Under the pieces are notes generated by a model, which made no database searches, was not told where the DNA came from, and saw nothing but the letters and a program-made list of their open reading frames with translations. Below are positions 12,486 to 18,038 of a DNA stretch of 18,038 bases, piece after piece. Numbering within the stretch: position 1 is the stretch's first letter; each line of letters opens with the position of its first letter. This DNA comes from Phycisphaerae bacterium (lineage in GTDB: Bacteria > Planctomycetota > Phycisphaerae > SM23-33), in contig JALHTV010000146.1 in the NCBI GenBank assembly GCA_022866005.1, forward strand, positions 1 to 18,038, in the 5' to 3' direction. The position numbers and the translations under genes are program-made.

Positions 12486-12533
12486 GGGCCGGGGAATCAG
12501 TATTCCCCATCATAGCCGCCTCGCGGCCGGCCC
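12486..12533 (-). promoter_or_regulatory. Potential three-way RNA junction upstream of the Tat-like gene
   Basis: In plus coordinates, GGGCC (12486-12490) pairs with GGCCC (12529-12533) and encloses two hairpins. One is GGGGAAT (12491-12497) with ATTCCCC (12502-12508) on a 4-base loop; the other is GCCGC (12515-12519) with GCGGC (12523-12527) on a 3-base loop. On the minus strand the structure ends just before the AAGGAG of the 69-aa gene and starts 39 bases after the GH20 stop, so it could tune that gene or protect the upstream mRNA end. Confidence 0.4.
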
Positions 12534-12572
12534 GCTCGAAATGGGCGATTTGCGAAGATGGCGCCTTGGCGG

Positions 12573-14423
12573 TCAGGCCCGCCGGGCCAGGCGGCGGCTT
12601 TCGGTTTCCGCGCGGTGCAGGAGCGCGAGGTTGTCGCGCAGGCGTGAGGGCTTGTTCCGCACCCGCCACAGGGCCGCGAACCGTCTGGCGACCTGGTGCA
12701 TCTGCTCGGTGAGGGAGGCAAGCTCCCTTCGCCGCACTGTCTTGCCGGCCCGCAGGTCCTTGGCCACCAGCGCCCGGCGGCAGGCCAGCACGTCCATGGC
12801 CGCCGCTACGGGGAACTCCTGGAGCGCCGTGGCCTCAAAGCGGTCCATCCCCCCCGGCGGCTTGGGCCAGATCCGCTCGTCCGACAGCGCGTCGATGATC
12901 CCGCGCAGGCCGGCCGGGTCCAGCCGATCGATCCGCGCGAAGGGATAGTCCTTCTCCCCCACGAGCGGCTCCACCAGCGCGTGGTATAGCGCGCAGGAGT
13001 TGCGGTTGTCTCCGCCGCAGCGGCGATACGAGTCGCCCAGCACGGCCAGCCCGTCAGCCAGGCGCGGGCTGCTCTGGCCGAACACGTGGAAGCAGAAGCT
13101 CTCGGTGAACTTCGCCTCGTCCACCGCCTCCCCGCGCCACCCGTGCGCGGCGCCGTGAGCGAAGCCATGCAGGCTGACGCCCAGGAAGTTGCGGTGGCCG
13201 TAGTCGCCCCAGTCGGTATTCAGCAGCCCTTCGGCGCCGCACCGGCGCCCGGCGGCGGCGAAGTGGGCTACGTTGCCCATGGCGTTGCCCAGGCGCGTGC
13301 CGTGGGTCTGCCAGGAGCTCGTACCCGGGCAGACCCCCAGCGCCAGGCCCGTGCGGGCAATCCGGGCTGAGCGGGCGATCCGCGGGCCGTTGGCTTCGTA
13401 GTCCCAGTTCAGCATCACGATGTCCCCGGGCAGCTCGCGCAGCAGGTGCGGATACTTGAGCATGACGTCGGCCCAGATGTTCATCCGCTTGCCGTGCCGT
13501 CGGCACAGGCCGTGAATCTTCAGCAGGAACTCCAGGTACACCCGCCCCGCCCCGAGGCGCTCGCTGCGGCGGCGGCTTCGGCCGACGGTGAAGTTGCTCG
13601 TCTCGTCGCAGCAGGCGTTGAAATCCTCCGCCTCGAATAGCGGGAGGAACTCCGCGTACAGCTCACCCAGGAATCGGATCGACCTGGGGTCGGTGGGGCA
13701 CAGGGTCCAGCGGTCCAATTCGCTCCCCCCCTCGGGCATCTCCGAGAGGGGGCGGTATTTCGGCAAGGAGAGGATCTTGTCCATGTGGCCGAAGCTGGCC
13801 AGCGCGCCCACCAGGCGGACGTGGTGCCGCCTGCAGTGTTCCTGCAACGAGCAGATCTCGGGCGCGGTGAAGGGGCTGTAGCCCCTGCCGACCAGCGGGT
13901 GGCGGCGGAAGGCAAAGACGTTTTCGATGTAGAGCTGGAGCTCGTTAATCTTCCACCGCGCCAGGCGCTCCACCAGCGCCTTCAGCGTCGCCAGCGTCGG
14001 CACCTTGCCGTGGGAGCAGTCCAGGCAGACGCCGCGGCGGCGGAAGTCCGGCCAATCGTCGATGACGCACGCCGGGATGCTCCGCCCGCGGACGGCTAGC
14101 ATCTGGCGGACGGTCTGGATGCCGTAGTAAGCTGCTGCGTCGGCCGAGGCCGCGACGGTGATGCCCTCGGGCCGGACGTAGAGGTAGTAGTGCTCCGCCC
14201 CGCGAATGCTCGGATCGCGGATCATCCGCACCGTGGCCGCCCCGGCCCCGCCCAGCCGCACCGCCGCCGAATGCCCCGCCCGTCGCAGGTCGGCGGCGAG
14301 CTGCCCCAGCGGCAGACGGTCCGCCTGCACCGCCCCAGCGAGCACACACCGCCCCGGCCAGCGAAACTCACCCGACAGCCCCACCCAATCGCGGATGGGA
14401 ATCAGCAGGGCCATGGCCTTCAT
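12573..14423 (-). CDS. Glycoside hydrolase family 20 beta-N-acetylhexosaminidase
   Basis: GH20 enzymes remove terminal beta-linked GlcNAc or GalNAc by substrate-assisted catalysis. The 616-aa product has an N-terminal alpha/beta domain (about 1-125, GH20b-like) and then the barrel, opening with RRGVCLDCSHGKVPT near 129-143 and KINELQLYIEN near 158-168. The catalytic Asp-Glu pair is D273-E274 (CCDETSNF). NIWADVM near 315-321 and NWDYEAN near 339-345 line the sugar site in this family. There is no signal peptide, so the enzyme should be cytoplasmic. Its ATG at 14423 overlaps the symporter stop as ATGA, which indicates translational coupling. With AnmK and MurQ in the same cluster, a plausible job is splitting imported GlcNAc-anhydroMurNAc-type sugars, as NagZ (GH3) does elsewhere. 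The family is firm; the substrate is an inference. Confidence 0.85.
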   Translation of the reverse strand: MKAMALLIPIRDWVGLSGEFRWPGRCVLAGAVQADRLPLGQLAADLRRAGHSAAVRLGGAGAATVRMIRDPSIRGAEHYYLYVRPEGITVAASADAAAYYGIQTVRQMLAVRGRSIPACVIDDWPDFRRRGVCLDCSHGKVPTLATLKALVERLARWKINELQLYIENVFAFRRHPLVGRGYSPFTAPEICSLQEHCRRHHVRLVGALASFGHMDKILSLPKYRPLSEMPEGGSELDRWTLCPTDPRSIRFLGELYAEFLPLFEAEDFNACCDETSNFTVGRSRRRSERLGAGRVYLEFLLKIHGLCRRHGKRMNIWADVMLKYPHLLRELPGDIVMLNWDYEANGPRIARSARIARTGLALGVCPGTSSWQTHGTRLGNAMGNVAHFAAAGRRCGAEGLLNTDWGDYGHRNFLGVSLHGFAHGAAHGWRGEAVDEAKFTESFCFHVFGQSSPRLADGLAVLGDSYRRCGGDNRNSCALYHALVEPLVGEKDYPFARIDRLDPAGLRGIIDALSDERIWPKPPGGMDRFEATALQEFPVAAAMDVLACRRALVAKDLRAGKTVRRRELASLTEQMHQVARRFAALWRVRNKPSRLRDNLALLHRAETESRRLARRA

Positions 14424-16015
14424 GGGCTGGTCTCCTGCTTCCGGGAGGGTGCTTCCACCGGTGGCGTCTTGCCGAGGCCGAACAGCAGGGCCAGCCCGAA
14501 CGTCACCGCCGTGCCCAGGACGATCAGCCAGCTCCAGGCCAGCGGGAAGATGGGCACCTCACCGGGCGGGGCGGGCCGGTCGGTCAGGCCGAAGAAGCCC
14601 GCCAGCCCCACCGGCCCGAAGCTGCTTAGCAGGGTGAGCACCGTCATCAGCACGGCGCTCGTGACCATCGCCAGGATGTTGCCCCGGTTGCTCCCGCGGC
14701 GGGTCAGGATGCCCAGCAGGAAAACGCCCAGCAGGCTGCCGCCGGTGATGGAGATGATCTGAAAGGCCAGCCACAGGATGTTGTCCGCCTTGGTGCAGGC
14801 CACGGCTACAGCAGCTAGGACGATGCCGAATCCCACCACGGCCAATCGCGACACCCACAGGGTGTGCCTCTCGCTTCGCCCGCGGCCCAGGAGGGGCCTG
14901 TAGATGTCCATCACGAACGAGCTGGACAGGCTCGCCAGGGGTGAGTCAATGCTGGCCAAGACGATGGCCGCCAGCACCAACCCCCGCAGCCCGCCGGGCA
15001 GATAGTGGGCGATGTAGTAGGGGAAGACCTCCTTGGCCTTGTCCGGCAGGTTGGCGTCGGGGTTCTGCGCGAAGAACACGAACATCAGCGTGCCGATGGC
15101 CAGGTAGATCACGACCACCGGCAAGGCGGCGACGATGGTGGTCAGGATCGCGCGCTGGCTGGCGCGGCGGGTGCGGACGGTGAGCAGTCGCTGGACGAGT
15201 TCCTGGTCGGTGCCGAAGACGGCCAGCCCGATGAAAAAGGCGTTGGCCGTCCCGGCCCAGAAGCTCGTGGGGTGGTTAAGCTCCACCGAGAAATCAAACA
15301 CGCTCAGCCTGCCCGCCTTGGCTGCGATGCCCCAGACCTCCTGCACGCCGCCGGCCAGTTGCGTCAGCAGGTACGCGATCACCGCTCCCCCGGCCAGGTA
15401 GAAGATGCTCGCCTGGAACGCCCCGGTCCACACCACGGCCTTGATCCCCCCGAAGGCGATGAAGGCGATGCTGCTCAGGGTGAACAGCGCCAGCGCCGCC
15501 AGCAACCCCTTGACCGGATGCTGGGCGTCCACCCAGCCCATGATCCAGGCGATGGAGTAGCAGGCCGCATACAGCCGCGCGCCCGAAGCGAGCAGACGCG
15601 TAATGAAGAAGAAGATCGATCCGGAATATTGGCTCGGCGGCCCGAAGCGATGCCGCAGAAACTCGTAGATGCTCGTGCAGTGGTACCGGTAGAACACCGG
15701 CAGGAACAGGAATGCCACGAACAGCTTCGACGCAGCCGAACCGATGTAGAACTGGAGATACTGGAGGTTCTCGGTGAAGCCCGTGCCCGGGACGTTGGTG
15801 ATGGTGACCGCGCTGACCTCGGTGGCCACGAACGACAGCGATGCGATGACGACGGGCACCTGCCGGGCGCCGAGAAAGAAATCGCCGGTGTCGCGCTCCT
15901 TGCGCCCCTTGAAGAACGCGATGGCAAACATCGTCGCCAGCACGCCCAGGAACACGGCCACGTCCGCGCGGGCCAGCGCCCCGACAATGGGCCTCGCTGA
16001 GAAGAACTCATCCAC
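14420..16015 (-). CDS. Sodium:solute symporter (SSS family)
   Basis: This is a 531-aa inner-membrane secondary transporter of the SSS family (LeuT fold), which couples uptake of sugars, amino acids or sialic acids to sodium. About 13 hydrophobic segments are visible by eye. FFLGARQVP after the first segment and SFVATEVSAVTITNVPG in the next are characteristic of the family; SIDSPLASLSSSFVMDIY near 355-372 is the conserved late motif with sodium-site serines. The start is GTG at 16015, preceded by AAGGAG; an ATG at 16011 is out of frame. It follows murQ by 43 bases and overlaps the GH20 gene by 4. Context suggests that it imports MurNAc-containing or other amino sugars, but the sequence does not prove this. 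Confidence 0.93.
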   Translation of the reverse strand: MDEFFSARPIVGALARADVAVFLGVLATMFAIAFFKGRKERDTGDFFLGARQVPVVIASLSFVATEVSAVTITNVPGTGFTENLQYLQFYIGSAASKLFVAFLFLPVFYRYHCTSIYEFLRHRFGPPSQYSGSIFFFITRLLASGARLYAACYSIAWIMGWVDAQHPVKGLLAALALFTLSSIAFIAFGGIKAVVWTGAFQASIFYLAGGAVIAYLLTQLAGGVQEVWGIAAKAGRLSVFDFSVELNHPTSFWAGTANAFFIGLAVFGTDQELVQRLLTVRTRRASQRAILTTIVAALPVVVIYLAIGTLMFVFFAQNPDANLPDKAKEVFPYYIAHYLPGGLRGLVLAAIVLASIDSPLASLSSSFVMDIYRPLLGRGRSERHTLWVSRLAVVGFGIVLAAVAVACTKADNILWLAFQIISITGGSLLGVFLLGILTRRGSNRGNILAMVTSAVLMTVLTLLSSFGPVGLAGFFGLTDRPAPPGEVPIFPLAWSWLIVLGTAVTFGLALLFGLGKTPPVEAPSRKQETSP

Positions 16016-16041
16016 CGATCCGCGTCTCCTTGGCCGATGGG

Positions 16042-16054
16042 CCGGCGGTGCCGG
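16042..16054. other. Short hairpin between murQ and the symporter gene
   Basis: CCGGC (16042-16046) pairs with GCCGG (16050-16054) around GGT, starting just after the murQ stop on the minus strand. It could set the relative amounts of the upstream and downstream parts of the mRNA. A 5-bp GC stem is easily found by chance in this DNA. Confidence 0.25.
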
Positions 16055-16058
16055 AAGT

Positions 16059-16964
16059 TCAGCGCCCGATCGCCGCGTGCAGGAAGCCCTTGTGCCGCTT
16101 CAGCAGGCCCTCGGCGGCCTGGCGGTGTATTCTGCGGAAATGCATGACGAGTGCAACCTTCACGCGTCCCCCGGCCCGGGCGAGCAGGGCGTTCGCGGCG
16201 CGGCGGCCCAGGCCGGTGACTTCGACCACGATCCGCCGCGAGCGGTCGCGGAGCTTGGCGTTGGTCGCCCGCAGGTCCACCATGAGATTCCCATAGACCT
16301 TGCCGGTGCGGATCATCGCCGCCGTGGTCAGCGTGTTGAGCACCAGCTTGGTGGCCGTGCCGGCCTTCATCCGCGTGGAGCCCGTGACCACCTCCGGGCC
16401 GACGACGGCCGTGATGGTCACGTCGGCCTCGATCTCGCGGGCGACCTGGGGAGCGCAGGTGATGAACACCGTGCCTGCCCCGCGCCGCCTCGCTCGGCGG
16501 ACGGCTGCGCGGACGAACGGCGTGAGCCCGCAGGCCGCGATGCCCACGACCACGTCGCGCCGGCCCACGTGGCGGCGGTCGATCGCGGCGGCGCCGTCGG
16601 CGGGGCGGTCCTCGGCGCCTTCCACCGATCGCACCAGGGCGCGGCGCCCGCCGGCGATGATGCCCTGCACCTGCCAGGGCCCAGTGCCGAAGGTCGGCGG
16701 GCACTCCGAGGCGTCCAGCACGCCCAGCCGGCCGCTGGTGCCCGCCCCCACGTAGAACAGCCGCCCGCCGGCCACGAGCGCTGCGGCGATCATCTCCACC
16801 GCGGCGGCGATCTTGCGGCGCTGCCGGCCCACGGCCGGGGCCACGCGGCGGTCCTCGGCGTTGATGAGGTCCACGATCTGGAGCGCAGAGAGGCGGTCGA
16901 TGTGGCGGCTGGCGACGTTGCGGCGCTCCGTGGTCAGCTTGGATCGGTCGGGGAGCTTCGTCAT
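16059..16964 (-). CDS. murQ: N-acetylmuramic acid 6-phosphate etherase
   Basis: MurQ cleaves the lactyl ether of MurNAc-6-phosphate to give GlcNAc-6-phosphate and D-lactate, the key step in salvaging cell-wall MurNAc. The 301-aa product is of normal length and starts with the family's TERRN segment. The SIS-domain phosphosugar loop GAGTSGRLGVLDASECPP is at about 73-90, and EGAED at 115-119. E87 and E118 match the catalytic glutamates of the E. coli enzyme (E83 and E114) with the same spacing. GSTRMKAGTATK near 194-205 is the other family signature. The ATG at 16964 overlaps the anmK stop as ATGA, so the two are coupled. The product would feed the NagA/NagB route, whose genes are not in this window. 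Confidence 0.96.
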   Translation of the reverse strand: MTKLPDRSKLTTERRNVASRHIDRLSALQIVDLINAEDRRVAPAVGRQRRKIAAAVEMIAAALVAGGRLFYVGAGTSGRLGVLDASECPPTFGTGPWQVQGIIAGGRRALVRSVEGAEDRPADGAAAIDRRHVGRRDVVVGIAACGLTPFVRAAVRRARRRGAGTVFITCAPQVAREIEADVTITAVVGPEVVTGSTRMKAGTATKLVLNTLTTAAMIRTGKVYGNLMVDLRATNAKLRDRSRRIVVEVTGLGRRAANALLARAGGRVKVALVMHFRRIHRQAAEGLLKRHKGFLHAAIGR

Positions 16965-18038
16965 GGGACACGCCTCCCCGGTACGATCTTGCCACAGACC
17001 ACCGCGTGCCTTGCCCCGGTCGCTGAGGGGACATTGTTGGCCTGGCCGCGGATGGCGGCCGCCGCCAGGAGCGCAAACGACAGCGCCTCCTTGGCGTCGG
17101 CGTTGATGCCCAGCTCATCCGTCAGTCTGACCGCCGCCGGCGCCAGCTCCCGCCGCAGCAGGTCCACCAGGTAGCTGTTCCGCGCCCCGCCGCCGCACAG
17201 GATCACCTCATCCGGCGGTGCCGGCAGGAAGCGGCGGTAACCCTGGGCGATGCTGCGGGCCGTGAAGGCCGTCACCGTCGTCAGGATGTCGCGCGGCGCG
17301 ATGCCCTCGGCCCGCGCGCGGGCGTAGAGCGCATCGGCGAACGCTACTCCGAAGGTCTCTCTCCCGGTGGTCTTGGGCGGCCGCCTGCGCAAGAACGGGT
17401 GCCTCATCAGCCCAGCAAGTAGACCGCGGTGCACCTGGCCGCGGCGGGCCAGGCGTCCGCCGGCGTCGAAGCGCCGCCTCCCGGCGGTGGCGCGCTGCGC
17501 GATGCGATCGATGACCATGTTGCCCGGGCCGGTGTCGAAGGCGACCACGTCGGCCAATCTACAGGCGGCGGGCAGGTAGGTGACGTTCGCGATCCCGCCG
17601 ATGTTCTGCACCGCGCGGGAGCGGCGGCGGTGGCGGAACAGGACGTAGTCGGCCCAGGGCACTAGCGGCGCCCCCTGCCCGCCGGCGGCGATGTCGCGCG
17701 GGCGGAAATCGGCGACCGTGGTGATGCCCGTGCGCTCGGCGATGACGCTGGGCTCGGCGATCTGGAGCGTCGAGGCCGCCCCGCGCCGCCCGCCTGCACC
17801 ACCGGGCAGGTGGTGGATCGTCTGGCCGTGCGAGCCGATCAGGTCGATGCTCGCCAGGGGGATTCGGCTGCGGCGCGCGAGGGTGACCAGCGCCCGCGCG
17901 AAGACCTCCCCCAGCGCGAAGTTCATCCGGCAGATGGCGTCCACGCGCGACGTGCGCGGGTCGAACAGCTCGAACACCCGCCGCCGCAGGGCCGGAGGAT
18001 AGGGGAATGTCCCGAACGCAAGCACCCTCGCCCCGGAC
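16961..18038 (-). CDS. anmK: Anhydro-N-acetylmuramic acid kinase, N-terminal end outside window
   Basis: AnmK uses ATP to open the 1,6-anhydro ring of anhMurNAc and phosphorylate it to MurNAc-6-phosphate, the substrate of MurQ. About 359 residues are visible; the short N-terminal phosphate-binding part (usually MSGTS-DG) lies beyond the right edge. Visible family motifs are GSHGQTIHHLPG, QIAEPSVIAE, ADFRPRDIAAGGQGAPLVPW, QNIGGIANVT, FDTGPGNMVID and, near the C-terminus, CGGGARN. The frame remains open to the last base, so the GTG at 18025 is internal. The gene overlaps murQ by 4 bases and is the first visible gene of the salvage cluster; more genes or the promoter must lie upstream, outside the window. 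Confidence 0.95.
   Translation of the reverse strand, partial: SGARVLAFGTFPYPPALRRRVFELFDPRTSRVDAICRMNFALGEVFARALVTLARRSRIPLASIDLIGSHGQTIHHLPGGAGGRRGAASTLQIAEPSVIAERTGITTVADFRPRDIAAGGQGAPLVPWADYVLFRHRRRSRAVQNIGGIANVTYLPAACRLADVVAFDTGPGNMVIDRIAQRATAGRRRFDAGGRLARRGQVHRGLLAGLMRHPFLRRRPPKTTGRETFGVAFADALYARARAEGIAPRDILTTVTAFTARSIAQGYRRFLPAPPDEVILCGGGARNSYLVDLLRRELAPAAVRLTDELGINADAKEALSFALLAAAAIRGQANNVPSATGARHAVVCGKIVPGRRVP

Noticed and set aside
15475..17174. Very long open frames overlapping the symporter, murQ and anmK (547 codons minus, 466 codons plus)
   Set aside because: They are Arg/Pro/Ala-rich and lie in other frames of clearly conserved genes; such frames are expected in GC-rich DNA.
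18023..18025. GTG as the start codon of anmK
   Set aside because: The frame is open to the window edge and the essential N-terminal nucleotide-binding motif is still missing, so the gene starts outside the window.

Overview
The window reads as GC-rich chromosomal DNA from a Planctomycetota-type bacterium. The reasons are a PEP-CTERM secreted protein, a class II (B12-dependent) ribonucleotide reductase, a Rho factor with a long Ala/Pro-rich N-terminal extension, a RAYT-type transposase with REP palindromes, and a GH20 hydrolase of a type I associate with this phylum. The phylum is an inference from gene content; no rRNA or tRNA is visible. No CRISPR array, prophage or plasmid functions were seen.

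Layout. 1-1610 (minus): two tandem zinc-dependent medium-chain dehydrogenases, the first cut by the window edge. 1800-3804 (plus): a TPR protein that may be translated from a leaderless mRNA, then a stand-alone homocysteine S-methyltransferase domain protein. 3835-7175 (minus): a 27-codon microprotein gene, a Gph-like HAD phosphatase, rho and coaE. 7452-8348 (plus): a membrane-anchored metallophosphoesterase. 8356-9123: a RAYT transposase flanked by four REP hairpins, inserted between the phosphoesterase and nrdJ. 9167-11059 (plus): short-form nrdJ. 11060-11476: no gene, but a perfect -35 box and a run of hairpins leading into a PEP-CTERM gene (11477-12160) that ends in a convincing intrinsic terminator. 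12257-18038 (minus): anmK (partial), murQ, a sodium/solute symporter, a GH20 hexosaminidase and a 69-aa Tat-like small protein.

How the genes fit together. The most coherent system is the minus-strand cluster at the right end. anmK/murQ and symporter/GH20 each overlap by 4 bases, and murQ is 43 bases from the symporter gene. AnmK converts anhydro-MurNAc to MurNAc-6-phosphate and MurQ converts that to GlcNAc-6-phosphate. The symporter and the GH20 enzyme, which lacks a visible signal peptide, are well placed to import and split the amino-sugar substrate. This would be a cell-wall sugar salvage operon with a GH20 enzyme where NagZ would be expected. Other points of interest are the inverted, covarying REP pair around the RAYT gene; three period-7 repeat tracts at gene boundaries; two structured RNA candidates (upstream of the PEP-CTERM gene and of the Tat-like gene); and the microprotein gene with its own promoter-like, ribosome-binding and hairpin signals.
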